From: Pyrococcus furiosus DSM 3638
GTDB taxonomy: Archaea; Methanobacteriota_B; Thermococci; Thermococcales; Thermococcaceae
Length of the DNA stretch: 64,000 nt
Assembly (NCBI RefSeq): GCF_000007305.1
Contig: NC_003413.1
Span: 496,001 to 560,000, forward strand
Reading direction: 5' to 3'
Numbering within the stretch: position 1 is the first letter of the stretch; every line of letters starts with the position of its first letter. Shown here piece by piece: positions 46,975-56,545 of this stretch. The notes under the pieces were generated by a model. It ran no database searches and was not told the origin of the DNA. It was given only the letters and a program-made list of their open reading frames with translations. Both the position numbers and the translations under genes were made by a program.

Positions 46975-46992
46975 TAGTTGGGGGAGGGGAAA

Positions 46993-48219
46993 ATGCTTGA
47001 GAAGTTATTAGAGCAGGCAGGAATAAAGCTTGACTTTGATGGGGAAGAGGAAAAGAAATCTGAAATTGTTGACGAATTTTCTGGATATAAGATAAACATT
47101 GCAGTTGTTGGAGTTGGAGGGTCTGGAAACAATACAATTTCGAGGCTTTATGATCTTGGAGTTCAGGGGGCAGATTTAATAGCAATGAATACCGACGCCC
47201 AACACTTGGCAATAACTAAGGCTCACAAGAAAGTCCTTCTCGGTAAGCACATAACTCAAGGTAAGGGATCTGGTGGAGATCCAAAAGTTGGTTATTTGGC
47301 TGCAGAAGCTAGTGCTCAAGAAATCGCTGCAGCTGTAGATGGATACGATCTTGTTTTTATAACGGCGGGAATGGGTAACGGTACTGGAACTGGGGCTGCT
47401 CCAGTTGTAGCTAGAATAGTTAAGGAAACTGCAAGGAATAATGGAAGATTCCAGGAGCCTCTTGTTGTTAGTGTTGTGACATTCCCATTTAAGACTGAAG
47501 GAACTGTGAGAATAGAAAAAGCTAAGTGGGGTATCCAGAGACTATTGGAATACTCTGATACCGTTATAATAATTCAAAACGACAAGTTACTAGAACTAGT
47601 TCCTAAACTTCCCTTACAATCTGCTTTCAGGTTTGCCGACGAGTTAATTGCAAGAATGGTTAAAGGAATTGTGGAGACAATAAAGCTTAATTCAATAGTC
47701 AACATAGATTTTGCAGATGTCTATAGCATAATGAAAGGAGGAGGACCTGCTTTAATAGGAATAGGAGAGAGTGATTCAAACAATAGAGCTGTTGATGCGG
47801 TGAACAATGCTTTGACTAATAAAATGCTTGATGTTGAATTTGGAAGTGGCGAAAAAGCTTTGGTACACTTTACAATAGGACCAGATGTAAGTTTAGAAGA
47901 GATAAACAAGGCTATGGAAGTAGTGTACGAAAAGCTTAGTGAGAAGAGCGAAATAAAATGGGGAGCTATGGTAGATCCAGAGATGGGGAAGACAGTTAGA
48001 GCCATGGTAATAATGACTGGTGTTAGAAGTCCCTACATCCTGGGAAATGTAAATGCTCTAACTGACTCTTCTTCCTGGGTTGTTCCAAAAGACAGGAGAT
48101 TAATTGGAGATCCAAGGATTGAAAAAATGTTTCCTGACTTTAATGGCTCAAGAGCTGGAAGAAAGAGGCCCTCTGTGGGAGATGCAATACTAAAGGAGCT
48201 TGGATTTAAAGAGTTATAA
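46993..48219 (+). CDS. ftsZ: Cell division GTPase FtsZ
   Basis: 408 residues from ATG 46993, preceded by GGGGGAGGGG. The tubulin signature is [12 protein letters not shown] (usually GGGTGTG) and the nucleotide loops NMDT-like AMNTDAQHL and [10 protein letters not shown] are present; T7-type [11 protein letters not shown] follows. FtsZ polymerises into the contractile ring. It is followed by a ParA and a partner gene, which unite division and segregation functions at this locus. Confidence 0.96.
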   Translation: MLEKLLEQAGIKLDFDGEEEKKSEIVDEFSGYKINIAVVGVGGSGNNTISRLYDLGVQGADLIAMNTDAQHLAITKAHKKVLLGKHITQGKGSGGDPKVGYLAAEASAQEIAAAVDGYDLVFITAGMGNGTGTGAAPVVARIVKETARNNGRFQEPLVVSVVTFPFKTEGTVRIEKAKWGIQRLLEYSDTVIIIQNDKLLELVPKLPLQSAFRFADELIARMVKGIVETIKLNSIVNIDFADVYSIMKGGGPALIGIGESDSNNRAVDAVNNALTNKMLDVEFGSGEKALVHFTIGPDVSLEEINKAMEVVYEKLSEKSEIKWGAMVDPEMGKTVRAMVIMTGVRSPYILGNVNALTDSSSWVVPKDRRLIGDPRIEKMFPDFNGSRAGRKRPSVGDAILKELGFKEL

Positions 48220-48264
48220 AACTTTTAAAATTCTTTCCTTCTTCATTTCCTTTAGGTGGCTTTA

Positions 48265-49041
48265 ATGGGGGTAGTTGTGAGTATTGCCAACCAAAAAGGT
48301 GGGGTTGGAAAGACTACAATAACGCTTAACCTAGGGTACGCCCTCTCTAAAATGGGAAAGAAAGTTCTTCTAGTCGATGTTGATCCTCAATTCAATTTGA
48401 CATTTGCCTTAATTGGAATGGATGTTATAAATTACAGTGACAAAAATGTGGGGACTTTAATGACAAAGGAGAGCTCGATTGAAGATACAATAGTTGAGAT
48501 AAACCAAAATCTTCACTTAATTCCGAGCCATCTAATGCTAGCATCAAAAGAAATAGAAATAATTAACACGTACAACAGAGAAAGAAGGTTAGAGAAAGCT
48601 CTAAAACCGGTGTTTCCTGAGTATGATTATATTTTAATTGATAATCCACCAAGCATGGGAGTATTTCTAGTGAACTCTCTTACGGCATCAGATTTCGTTT
48701 TAATTCCACTAGAGCTCAGCTACTTTGGAGTAATAGGAATGCAACTCATGTTTAACTTAATGAAAATGATTAGGGAAGAAACCAACGACAGTTTAAGACT
48801 TATGGGCATAGTGCCAAATAAATTTACCAAGCAGACTAGAGTGCCTCAAATGAGGCTAAAAGAGCTTAAGGAACTTTATCCAGAGGCTCCAATTCTTCCA
48901 ACGATACCAAAATCTATATCAATAGAAAAGGCCCAGGGAGAGGGTAAGAGCATTTTTGAATATGAACCCAATGGCAAAGCTAGTAGGGCTTTTGAAAAGT
49001 TAGCAAGAGAGGTGGTAAGAATTGCCGAAGGAGAAGAATGA
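48265..49041 (+). CDS. parA: ParA-family ATPase
   Basis: 258 residues from ATG 48265 (AGGTGG upstream). Deviant Walker A NQKGGVGKTT at 9-18, Walker A' VDVDPQFNLT and IDNPPSMG. ParA ATPases move DNA together with a ParB-like or RHH adaptor. Its stop overlaps the next gene, which encodes a RHH-like protein, a standard partition pair. A chromosomal copy here may serve chromosome or plasmid-derived DNA segregation. Confidence 0.88.
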   Translation: MGVVVSIANQKGGVGKTTITLNLGYALSKMGKKVLLVDVDPQFNLTFALIGMDVINYSDKNVGTLMTKESSIEDTIVEINQNLHLIPSHLMLASKEIEIINTYNRERRLEKALKPVFPEYDYILIDNPPSMGVFLVNSLTASDFVLIPLELSYFGVIGMQLMFNLMKMIREETNDSLRLMGIVPNKFTKQTRVPQMRLKELKELYPEAPILPTIPKSISIEKAQGEGKSIFEYEPNGKASRAFEKLAREVVRIAEGEE

Positions 49042-49363
49042 AAAAGGGAAAATACCAAAGTTGTTTTTGGGATCTCTGGACGATTTAACAAAACCTGCTC
49101 CTCCATCAAAAAAAGAGGAAAAAGACTTGAAGCACGAAAAGAAGCAGAAAACTCTCTACATTTCTTTGGACACGAACAGAAAGTTAATCGAGCTATATGG
49201 AGAGGAAGGAAGGAGGCAAAGTAAAATTATAGAGGATGCCGTGGACTTGTATTATTACCTTAAAAAGGCTCTGGGAGAGAGGAAGTTTGATGAGTTGCTG
49301 GAGGTTGTAAAGAGAGAAGACGTGGAGTTTCTTAGAGAATACTTATCCAAGTTTAAGCTTTGA
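49022..49363 (+). CDS. Putative partition adaptor with ribbon-helix-helix-like core
   Basis: 113 residues from TTG 49022, with AGAGGTGG 6 bp before it, overlapping the parA stop by 20 bp. The N-terminal half is lysine-rich and disordered. KTLYISLDTNRKLIELYG and RQSKIIEDAVDLYYYLK read as ribbon and helices of a RHH-like domain. Such proteins bind centromere-like DNA and stimulate ParA. I do not recognise a named family. Confidence 0.72.
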   Translation: MPKEKNEKGKIPKLFLGSLDDLTKPAPPSKKEEKDLKHEKKQKTLYISLDTNRKLIELYGEEGRRQSKIIEDAVDLYYYLKKALGERKFDELLEVVKREDVEFLREYLSKFKL

Positions 49364-50152
49364 TTTTAATACCCTTTTGGCGTCATCTAAACTTTTTGGC
49401 AACTCAAGGCCTAATTCAAAAAACAGTTCAATAATTAAAGGAACATCTAGGTTATTCCTTTTTAATATTTCTGGAATTAGAACTTCTCCTGGTTCCCCCA
49501 CCCTTATAACTTCCCCATTTGCTAGAAGTAAAATTCTATCGCATTCTAATAAATATTCAGCTTCGTGAGTAACAATGATCACTGTTTTGCCTTCTTTTCT
49601 AAGAGTTTTTATAACATCCCATACTAGCTTCTTTCCCTTAAAGTCAAGGTTTGCAAACGGCTCATCAAAAATGACTATCTGAGGATTCATTGCTAGAATA
49701 GCCGCTATTGCAACTCTTTTCTTTTCTCCAAAGCTCAAACTTTTTATCTCTCGATCAATGTAGCCTTCCATCCCAACAAGTTTTAGCGAGTTAAAGACAA
49801 CATCCTCTAAATCTTTTCCTCTAACTCCAAGGTTATATGGGCCAAAGCCAACCTCTTCTCTCACGGTTGGACAAAAAAGCTGGTCATTAGGATCTTGGAA
49901 CACTATTCCAACTAATTTTCTGACTTCCCTGGGATTTTTCCTAACATCAATGCCACTTACAAGTACTCTTCCCCTTTTTGCTTTTAATATTCCATTAAGG
50001 TGAAGCACGAGGGTTGATTTTCCAGCACCATTAGGGCCTAATATCCCAAATAATTCTCCTTCATTTACTGTAAATGAAACGTTTCTAAGAACGTAGTTTT
50101 TCCCATCGTAGGATGAATATAGGTTCTCCACCACTATTATGGGCTGCTTCAT
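49343..50152 (-). CDS. cbiO: Cobalt/nickel ECF transporter ATPase CbiO
   Basis: 269 residues. Walker A GPNGAGKST, Q-loop FQDPNDQLFCPT, signature SFGEKKRVAIAAIL, Walker B IVIFDEPFANLD, and a D-loop. It is the energising subunit of the CbiMNQO module whose other parts follow directly upstream. Overlaps of 4 bp between all four genes indicate translational coupling. Confidence 0.94.
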   Translation of the reverse strand: MKQPIIVVENLYSSYDGKNYVLRNVSFTVNEGELFGILGPNGAGKSTLVLHLNGILKAKRGRVLVSGIDVRKNPREVRKLVGIVFQDPNDQLFCPTVREEVGFGPYNLGVRGKDLEDVVFNSLKLVGMEGYIDREIKSLSFGEKKRVAIAAILAMNPQIVIFDEPFANLDFKGKKLVWDVIKTLRKEGKTVIIVTHEAEYLLECDRILLLANGEVIRVGEPGEVLIPEILKRNNLDVPLIIELFFELGLELPKSLDDAKRVLKSKLKLG

Positions 50153-50808
50153 AAGAAGAAACCTCCTAGTGTGAGTATTATAAATAATGGATGAACTTTT
50201 TTGTTCCCACTAAATGTAGGGAATTCAGAAAAATTCCTTGCCTGCATTGCCCAACTAACTTTTATCCCTCTTATATATACTCTTCTCACTAGTTCTCCAA
50301 TCATTAACCCCAGGGTTTTGTAATACTCTACTTTAGACAATCCAAAAGCTCTGGAATCTAATGCCCTCTTCATCCTTTTAATTTCTTGGCTGAACAACTC
50401 GAGGTAGGCATAGGCCAATGCGAGAGTAAGTAGTATAATGGAAGGTACTTTGAGCTCCTTTAGTTCATTTAATATTGTTGATATGCCCACTGCACTCGTT
50501 ACTGTGAGGATTGTAGCTGAGGACAGGAATGCTTTTGAAAACAGTAACACAAACATTTGAATACCCTCTTCAGTTATCTCTCCGAATGGTGTTGAAAGTA
50601 TTGGTTTACCTGGGTTAAAAATAGCCATTGCAAATATTCCAAGTTCTATGCCCGAGAGAGCTAGAAGCGATTTGAATATAGACTTTTTTGGCCTGAAATA
50701 AAGAAGTAGGGCTAGAAAAACTACTAAAAAGTACCATAACTCATAAATATCCTTCCTAGTTGAGAGTATGAAGGAATAAAGAAAGAGAAATAGGACGTTC
50801 ATACTCAT
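50149..50808 (-). CDS. cbiQ: ECF transporter membrane coupling protein CbiQ
   Basis: 219 residues, about five membrane helices and a cytoplasmic coupling region with KRMKRALDSRAFG and RGIKVSWAMQARNF, the two A-R-G type motifs that touch the ATPases. It couples ATP hydrolysis to metal uptake through CbiM. Confidence 0.9.
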   Translation of the reverse strand: MSMNVLFLFLYSFILSTRKDIYELWYFLVVFLALLLYFRPKKSIFKSLLALSGIELGIFAMAIFNPGKPILSTPFGEITEEGIQMFVLLFSKAFLSSATILTVTSAVGISTILNELKELKVPSIILLTLALAYAYLELFSQEIKRMKRALDSRAFGLSKVEYYKTLGLMIGELVRRVYIRGIKVSWAMQARNFSEFPTFSGNKKVHPLFIILTLGGFFL

Positions 50809-51056
50809 ACCCTCTTGATCAACATTCCTATTAGGTAAGCTGTTCCAAACACCATTGCAACTCCCAAGAGCCCCATAAGAACTCCTTCTATCCAGCTTTC
50901 TCCATAGCTTAGAGGGGCTGTGTATATTATCTTTTCTTCTAGCCCCACTTTTTCCATAGTGGCTTCTAACCCGTCAGGATTCGAGGAAGCCAGGGGAAGT
51001 GTAATTGCTAGTGCGAGAATAATAACAAGAAATCCTAAGATTATTTGTCTTTTCAT
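50805..51056 (-). CDS. cbiN: Cobalt transport protein CbiN
   Basis: 83 residues with two membrane helices flanking an extracytoplasmic loop (SSNPDGLEATMEKVGLEEK), the pattern of CbiN. It helps CbiM load the metal. Its presence as a separate protein favours the CbiMNQO type, whose metal (cobalt or nickel) cannot be told apart from sequence alone. Confidence 0.88.
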   Translation of the reverse strand: MKRQIILGFLVIILALAITLPLASSNPDGLEATMEKVGLEEKIIYTAPLSYGESWIEGVLMGLLGVAMVFGTAYLIGMLIKRV

Positions 51057-51667
51057 GTTGGAACACCTCCAATACTTGCTACTTTACCTTTCACTGCTTT
51101 TATAACGGCCAGGGTTATCAGTGCTTCTCCAATTCCAATTATCGAATGATAAGCAACCATAAGGGAGAACACTTTTGTAAATGGCACATTTCCACTAACT
51201 CCTATTTCAATTGCTGTTAGTGCTGCTCCTATCACTACTGATAGCCAGGCTGCAAGTGCAATTCCGAGCTCTTCTTTGACTTTGCTAATTTTCTGGTAGA
51301 TATAGTAGCCAAGATACGCTCCCACAGCTCCCATGTTCAATATGTTGGCTCCAAGTGCCGTTATTCCTCCGTCCCCAAAGAAGAATGTTTGGATTAGTAA
51401 AACCGTTGTCATTACAATGAAGGCGGCATGTGGGCCTAAAATTACCGCCACCAAAGCTCCTCCCAGTAAGTGCCCACTAACTCCTCCAATTATGGGGAAG
51501 TTGACCATTTGTGCTGCGAAGATTCCTGCTGCAAAAAGTCCTAATAGTGGTATCTTCTCTTCTGGGAACTCCTTTAGATTTCTAAGTGAGTACGCTAGAA
51601 CGGCAATAAAACCCAAATATGTAGCGGCTATCACTGGAGGGCTCAATAGGCCGTCTGGGATATGCAC
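51053..51667 (-). CDS. cbiM: Cobalt/nickel substrate-capture protein CbiM
   Basis: 204 residues, six or seven membrane helices. It begins MHIPDGLL; the N-terminal amine and His2 bind the metal in CbiM/NikM proteins, so the start codon is fixed at 51665-51667. LGGALVAVILGPHAAFIVM carries another conserved His. It is the first gene of the operon. Confidence 0.93.
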   Translation of the reverse strand: MHIPDGLLSPPVIAATYLGFIAVLAYSLRNLKEFPEEKIPLLGLFAAGIFAAQMVNFPIIGGVSGHLLGGALVAVILGPHAAFIVMTTVLLIQTFFFGDGGITALGANILNMGAVGAYLGYYIYQKISKVKEELGIALAAWLSVVIGAALTAIEIGVSGNVPFTKVFSLMVAYHSIIGIGEALITLAVIKAVKGKVASIGGVPT

Positions 51668-51684
51668 ATCTTATCCCTCCCTAA

Positions 51685-51754
51685 TTTGTGTTACCAAAGT
51701 TAAAAATAGTAGCACGATTTTTAAATATTTTTTAAACATTTTGTTACCAACGTA
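51685..51754. promoter_or_regulatory. Two operator-like repeats around the cbi promoter
   Basis: GTTACCAA occurs at 51690-51697 and again at 51743-51750, each preceded by T-rich sequence and followed by an (A/C)GT. The upstream copy is a near palindrome, TTAC-CAAC-GTAA (51744-51755). On the minus strand the cbiM TATA region (AATATTTAAAAA, about 51719-51730) lies between them: one copy is at the transcription start and one is upstream of the BRE. This is how an archaeal metal-responsive repressor would block TBP/TFB. The regulator is unknown. Confidence 0.6.
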
Positions 51755-51801
51755 AGGTTTGCTCATTATTGAATTCAAACGTTCATTGAGGCCTAAGAAA
51801 C

Positions 51802-51810
51802 CTTATAAGG
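51802..51810 (+). promoter_or_regulatory. TATA box of the acdA-iorAB operon
   Basis: CTTATAAGG with upstream AAGAAA as BRE, 33 bp before the GTG start. The predicted transcript start is near 51830, giving a very short leader that contains GGGTGG. Confidence 0.55.
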
Positions 51811-51842
51811 TAATTTTACGAGCATGAAATGGGTGGATAGGC

Positions 51843-53216
51843 GTGCTTGACTACTTCTTTAATCCAAGAGGAATTGCGGTAATTGGAGCTTCTAATGATC
51901 CAAAAAAGCTTGGTTACGAGGTTTTCAAGAATTTAAAAGAATATCAGGGAGGAAAAGTATACCCGGTAAATGTTAGGGAGGAAGAAGTTCAAGGAGTTAA
52001 AGCTTACAAGAGTGTCAAGGAAATTCCTGGGGAAGTAGATCTCGCAATAATTGTAGTCCCAAAGAAATTCGTCAAGCAGACGTTAATTGAATGTGGAGAA
52101 AAAGGTGTGAAGGGAGTAGTTATAATAACCGCTGGATTTGGGGAGACTGGGGAGGAAGGAAAAAGGGAGGAAAAGGAGCTCGTAGAGATAGCCCACAAGT
52201 ATGGAATGAGAATAATAGGACCTAACTGTGTGGGAATAATGAACACCCATGCGAACTTGAATGCAACATTCATTACAGTGGCAAAGAAAGGAAATGTTGC
52301 CTTCATAAGCCAAAGTGGAGCGTTGGGCGCGGGAATAGTCTACAAGACAATAAAAGAGGACATTGGATTCTCAAAATTCATAAGCGTTGGAAACATGGCA
52401 GACTTAGATTTTGCCGACCTCATGGAATATCTAGCAGACACCCAGGAAGACAAGGCTATAGCGCTCTACATTGAGGGGATAAAAGATGGAAGGAGGTTCA
52501 TTGAAGTTGCAAAGAAAGTCACAAAGAAGAAGCCTGTTATAGCCTTAAAGGCTGGAAAGAGTGAAAGTGGATCTAGAGCAGCAGCAAGTCATACTGGTTC
52601 ACTAGCAGGGAGTTGGAAAATTTATGAAGCTGCATTCAAACAAAGTGGAGTTTTAGTTGCAAATACGATAGATGAGATGCTCAGCATGGCAAGGGCCTTT
52701 ACTCAGCCTCTACCCAAAGGGAACAGAGTAGCAATAATGACCAATGCGGGAGGCCCGGGAGTTTTAACCGCAGATGAAATAGATAAGAGGGGGCTCAAAC
52801 TCGCAAACTTAGAGGAGAAAACAATAGAGGAACTTAGATCTTTCCTTCCGCCAATGGCTGCAGTTAAAAATCCAGTTGACATGATTGCGAGTGCTAGGGG
52901 AGAAGATTATTATAGAACGGCAAAATTGCTTCTTCAAGATCCAAACGTTGATATTCTAATAGCAATATGTGTTGTTCCAACTTTTGCTGGAATGACACCT
53001 ACTGAGCATGCGGAAGGAATAATTAGAGCTGTAAAAGAGGTTAATAATGGAAAACCTGTATTGGCTTTATTTATGGCTGGTTATGTTAGTGAAAAGGCTA
53101 AAGAATTGTTGGAGAAGAATGGAATTCCAACTTACGAAAGGCCAGAAGATGTAGCTGCCGCTGCTTATGCCCTGGTGCAACAGGCTAAGAATGTTGGAGG
53201 TGGGGTAAATGGTTAA
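51843..53216 (+). CDS. acdA: ADP-forming acyl-CoA synthetase, alpha subunit
   Basis: 457 residues from GTG 51843. CoA-binding domain with VIGASNDPKKLGYEV at the N-terminus, ligase domain with SQSGALGAGI, and the phosphohistidine loop AASHTGSLAGS. It converts an acyl-CoA, ADP and phosphate to the acid, CoA and ATP with a separately encoded beta subunit. In P. furiosus the isoform next to iorAB is, as I recall, the ACS II alpha that accepts aryl acids such as indoleacetyl-CoA, which fits the neighbouring genes. It overlaps iorA by 8 bp. Confidence 0.92.
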   Translation: MLDYFFNPRGIAVIGASNDPKKLGYEVFKNLKEYQGGKVYPVNVREEEVQGVKAYKSVKEIPGEVDLAIIVVPKKFVKQTLIECGEKGVKGVVIITAGFGETGEEGKREEKELVEIAHKYGMRIIGPNCVGIMNTHANLNATFITVAKKGNVAFISQSGALGAGIVYKTIKEDIGFSKFISVGNMADLDFADLMEYLADTQEDKAIALYIEGIKDGRRFIEVAKKVTKKKPVIALKAGKSESGSRAAASHTGSLAGSWKIYEAAFKQSGVLVANTIDEMLSMARAFTQPLPKGNRVAIMTNAGGPGVLTADEIDKRGLKLANLEEKTIEELRSFLPPMAAVKNPVDMIASARGEDYYRTAKLLLQDPNVDILIAICVVPTFAGMTPTEHAEGIIRAVKEVNNGKPVLALFMAGYVSEKAKELLEKNGIPTYERPEDVAAAAYALVQQAKNVGGGVNG

Positions 53217-55149
53217 AGTTACTGATATAGTTTTGTGGGACAAACCTGGAGAAAGGGTTCTCCTTTTAGGAAATCAGGCAATAGTTAGAGGAGCTTTGGA
53301 GGGGAATATCGCTGTTTTTGCTGCTTACCCAGGAACACCAAGTTCTGAAGTAACTGACACAATGGCCGCTGTTGCAAAGAGGGCTGGAGTTTATATGGAA
53401 TACTCTACTAACGAAAAGGTAGCATTTGAGACCGCATTAAGCGCTTCCTGGGCTGGATTAAGGGCAATGACTGCGATGAAGCATGTTGGATTGAACGTTG
53501 CAATGGACAGTTTCATGACGGTTAGCTACATGGGAGTTAACGGTGGATTCATAGTAATGGTTGCAGATGACCCAAGCATGTGGAGTAGCCAAAATGAACA
53601 GGATACAAGGGCAATAGGAAAGTTCGCGAACATTCCAGTTTTAGAGCCTTCAAGTGTCCAAGAAGCAAAGGATATTGTGAAATATGGATTTGAGATCAGT
53701 GAAAAGTATGGGCAAATGGTAATTCTTAGAACAACCACAAGAAGCTCTCATATGAGGGGTGATGTGGTCTTAGGAGAGCTTCCCGAGGAAATAAAGCAAG
53801 GTAAGAGAAAGTTTGGAGAATTCAAAAAGAACCCAGAGAGGTATGTAGATATTCCTGCATTCCAGAGAAAGAAGCACCTCTGGCTACTTGAAACTATAGA
53901 GAAGTACAGAAAAGAATTTGAGAGTTCTCCTTTTAATTGGATTGAAGGAGACGGAAAGGTGGGAATAATAGCCCCAGGATTGAGCTATGCTTATGTTAAG
54001 GAAGCTTTGGCATGGTTAGGCATGGAAAACATAAGAATATTGAAGCTTGGAACACCGTTCCCCGTTCCCTATGCTCTCCTTGAGAAGTTCTTCGATGGGC
54101 TTGAAAAGGTTCTCATTGTTGAGGAACTCGAACCTGTAGTAGAGGAGCAAGTTAAGCTATGGGCTTATGATAATGACGTAAGAATTCCAATCCATGGGAA
54201 AGACTTAGTTCCAAGGGTTTACGAAATGACAACGAGGAGAGCTGTAGAGGCAATAGCCAAGTTCCTTGGAGTTAGCACTCCAATAAAGTTTGAAGAGATT
54301 GATGAGAAGTATAAGAAGGTTCAGGAGATCGTTCCTCCTAGGCCACCTAGCCTCTGTCCAGCATGTCCTCATAGGAATACATTCTTTGCTATAAGAAAGG
54401 CAGCTGGTCCAAAGGCTATATATCCAAGTGACATCGGTTGTTACACTCTTGGAGTTCTTCCGCCATTAAAGACCGTTGATACTACCATAGCTATGGGGGG
54501 ATCAATAGGGATTGCTCATGGACTTAGCATAGCCCTTAATGGAGCTTTGAGTGAAGAACAGAGGAAGACTGGAAAGGAGAAGAAGGTTATAGTTGCCACA
54601 ATAGGGGATTCAACGTTCTTCCACACGGGTTTGCCAGCATTAGCTAATGCCATATACAATCGCTCAAATGTCCTCATAGTTGTCATGGACAACCTAGTGA
54701 CTGCAATGACTGGAGATCAGCCCAACCCAGGTACTGGTGAGACTCCACATGGAGAAGGAAGAAGGATACTTATCGAAGAAGTTGCTGCTGCAATGGGAGC
54801 TGATTTTGTTGCTGTTGTCGATCCTTACGACATAAAAGCTACCTATGAGACGATAAAGAAAGCTTTGGAAGTTGAGGGAGTTAGTGTCGTAGTTTCAAGA
54901 AGAGCCTGTGCCCTCTATAGAATTGGGCAGCTCAGGAGAGAAGGAAAGCAGTGGCCAATTTATCAAGTCAACGAAGAAAAGTGTACTGGATGTAAGGTCT
55001 GTATAAATGCTTATGGATGTCCAGCAATTTATTGGGATGCTGAAAAGAAGAAGGCTAGAGTCGATCCACTAATGTGTTGGGGATGTGGTGGATGTGCTCA
55101 AGTATGTCCATTTGGAGCTTTTGAGAAGGTTAGGGAGGGAGAGCTATGA
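53209..55149 (+). CDS. iorA: Indolepyruvate ferredoxin oxidoreductase, alpha subunit
   Basis: 646 residues. The N-terminal pyruvate-binding half is followed by the thiamine diphosphate region [19 protein letters not shown] and [12 protein letters not shown]. The C-terminus carries two ferredoxin-like clusters, [14 protein letters not shown] and [14 protein letters not shown]; the first has an altered third spacing. With iorB it oxidises aryl pyruvates from aromatic amino acids to aryl-CoA, reducing ferredoxin. It sits between acdA and iorB in one transcription unit. Confidence 0.96.
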   Translation: MVKVTDIVLWDKPGERVLLLGNQAIVRGALEGNIAVFAAYPGTPSSEVTDTMAAVAKRAGVYMEYSTNEKVAFETALSASWAGLRAMTAMKHVGLNVAMDSFMTVSYMGVNGGFIVMVADDPSMWSSQNEQDTRAIGKFANIPVLEPSSVQEAKDIVKYGFEISEKYGQMVILRTTTRSSHMRGDVVLGELPEEIKQGKRKFGEFKKNPERYVDIPAFQRKKHLWLLETIEKYRKEFESSPFNWIEGDGKVGIIAPGLSYAYVKEALAWLGMENIRILKLGTPFPVPYALLEKFFDGLEKVLIVEELEPVVEEQVKLWAYDNDVRIPIHGKDLVPRVYEMTTRRAVEAIAKFLGVSTPIKFEEIDEKYKKVQEIVPPRPPSLCPACPHRNTFFAIRKAAGPKAIYPSDIGCYTLGVLPPLKTVDTTIAMGGSIGIAHGLSIALNGALSEEQRKTGKEKKVIVATIGDSTFFHTGLPALANAIYNRSNVLIVVMDNLVTAMTGDQPNPGTGETPHGEGRRILIEEVAAAMGADFVAVVDPYDIKATYETIKKALEVEGVSVVVSRRACALYRIGQLRREGKQWPIYQVNEEKCTGCKVCINAYGCPAIYWDAEKKKARVDPLMCWGCGGCAQVCPFGAFEKVREGEL

Positions 55150-55790
55150 GCCTGAAGGAGTATAACATTGTGATCACTGGAGTTGGAGGACAGGGAATTC
55201 TAACTGCTGCTAATATTCTTGGTTGGGCCGCTCTTAGGGCTGGATATAAGGTTAGAGTCGGCGAGATTCACGGAATGAGCCAGCGTTTTGGTAGCGTTAT
55301 AGCTTATGTCCGCTTTGGAGAGGAAGTGTATGGTGCAATGGTCCCAGAGGGAAAGGCAGACGTTATACTTAGCTTTGAGCCTGTAGAGGCTTTGAGGTAC
55401 ATTAACTACTTAAAGAAGGGAGGTCTTGTATTTACAAATGCCAGGCCAATCCCACCAGTTCAAGTTTCTATGGGGATTGCAAGATATCCAAGCCTAGAGG
55501 AGATAAAGAGAATCGTGGAAGAGGATTTTGGGGGGAGATTTCTGGCATTTGATGCAGAAAAGCTCGCTATAGAAGCTGGACACGTTGTTACGACAAACGT
55601 TGTTTTGATTGGAGCATTGACACAAACCCCAGGATTCCCATTGTCTGAGGATCATGTAAGAGATGTAATAAAGCTTAATGTTCCTCCAAAAGCTGTAGAG
55701 ATCAACATGAGAGCTTTTGACTTGGGAGTAAAGACATGCGAAAGAACATGCTTGCTCTTTAACTTTCCTTGGGTATTTGACTGTCCTTAA
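55146..55790 (+). CDS. iorB: Indolepyruvate ferredoxin oxidoreductase, beta subunit
   Basis: 214 residues of the gamma-domain type, with [19 protein letters not shown] at the N-terminus, [20 protein letters not shown] and [16 protein letters not shown]. It supplies the small subunit of the oxidoreductase. It overlaps the iorA stop by 4 bp and ends the operon. Confidence 0.95.
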   Translation: MSLKEYNIVITGVGGQGILTAANILGWAALRAGYKVRVGEIHGMSQRFGSVIAYVRFGEEVYGAMVPEGKADVILSFEPVEALRYINYLKKGGLVFTNARPIPPVQVSMGIARYPSLEEIKRIVEEDFGGRFLAFDAEKLAIEAGHVVTTNVVLIGALTQTPGFPLSEDHVRDVIKLNVPPKAVEINMRAFDLGVKTCERTCLLFNFPWVFDCP

Positions 55791-55852
55791 TCGTCACAAT
55801 AGACGCTGATCAGGGATTCATAAAATTTAGAAGTAGAGATTTTACTAATAGT

Positions 55853-56281
55853 TTAATCCTCTTTAATCTCTTCTATGACTAGGCAATCACCAATTCTTAA
55901 CTTATTCTTTGAATCTAGAAATAGCACAAAATCCCTCTTAGCAAGCCTATCTTCAACTGGCGCATGTTCAACTAAAAACGTTATGATTTCAGCTGTACTG
56001 TAAGGAACCTTTACTCCTACTTTGTCTGCCTTTTTGAAGAACTTTTCGGGTATACTAAATATATCTTCTCCAGCTTTAATTTCCACTATCACCTTTGAGT
56101 TTATCTGCTCCCAGAGCAGTAATGTATTTCGAGCTTTCTCAATTTTTTCCATAGCTCTCTTTTCTAAAATGCTAACGTTTGCCCTGCTTGTTCCAAGAAT
56201 TTTTGCAATTTCACTCTGCTTATATCCTTTAGCTCTCAACATTAGCACCTTTATCTGTTGCTCGGTGAGAAAAGTCTTCAT
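55853..56281 (-). CDS. tfx: Tfx-family transcriptional regulator
   Basis: 142 residues. N-terminal HTH (FLTEQQIKVLMLRAKGYKQS, KILGTSRANVSILEKRA) typical of Tfx; the C-terminal domain is a beta-rich sensor. The founding member activates a molybdenum formyl-methanofuran dehydrogenase operon in a methanogen, so the ligand here is likely different. It is convergent to iorB and has its own upstream region. Confidence 0.9.
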   Translation of the reverse strand: MKTFLTEQQIKVLMLRAKGYKQSEIAKILGTSRANVSILEKRAMEKIEKARNTLLLWEQINSKVIVEIKAGEDIFSIPEKFFKKADKVGVKVPYSTAEIITFLVEHAPVEDRLAKRDFVLFLDSKNKLRIGDCLVIEEIKED

Positions 56282-56324
56282 TGTTAAGCACCCACATTTA
56301 AATCAAAAACAATAGTTAAAAGAA

Positions 56325-56384
56325 TTGCTCAGCTATCGCGGGCTTCATCACCACTCAGGGACGTCACCCTTCGTCATCGCCAGA
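56325..56384 (-). ncRNA. Box C/D sRNA (2'-O-methylation guide)
   Basis: On the minus strand: box C GCGATGA (56380-56374), a 15-nt guide, D' CTGA (56358-56355), a 3-nt spacer, C' GTGATGA (56351-56345), a 12-nt guide, D CTGA (56332-56329). The complements to be methylated are GGACGTCACCCTTCG and CTATCGCGGGCT. The second is GC-rich as expected for rRNA or tRNA. The RNA lies upstream of tfx on the same strand, but is probably an independent transcript. I have not identified the targets. Confidence 0.88.
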
Positions 56385-56501
56385 TTAAGTTTTCCATACT
56401 GCATTAAAAATATTTTTTCGTTTCAATATATTTCTGAGAAGTTTCAACTTGAGAGTTCTTTTTTATCTTTCTCTAGAACCTCCCGATTTTAAGATTCCAG
56501 A

Positions 56502-56516
56502 CTAATACGTTATTAG
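56502..56516. repeat. Palindrome CTAATA-CGT-TATTAG
   Basis: Perfect 6-bp inverted repeat with a 3-bp spacer about 16 bp before the palindrome split by the IS6 element. No gene starts here, so it may be an operator of the disrupted region or chance in AT-rich DNA. Confidence 0.35.
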
Positions 56517-56536
56517 AGTCAACTTACAGCTCCTGT

Positions 56537-56545
56537 TCTCCCGAG
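56537..56545. repeat. Left direct repeat of the IS6-type element
   Basis: TCTCCCGAG, repeated at 57325-57333. It contains the 8-bp target duplication (CTCCCGAG) typical of the IS6 family, with one additional matching base. Both copies are intact, which argues for a recent insertion. Confidence 0.85.
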
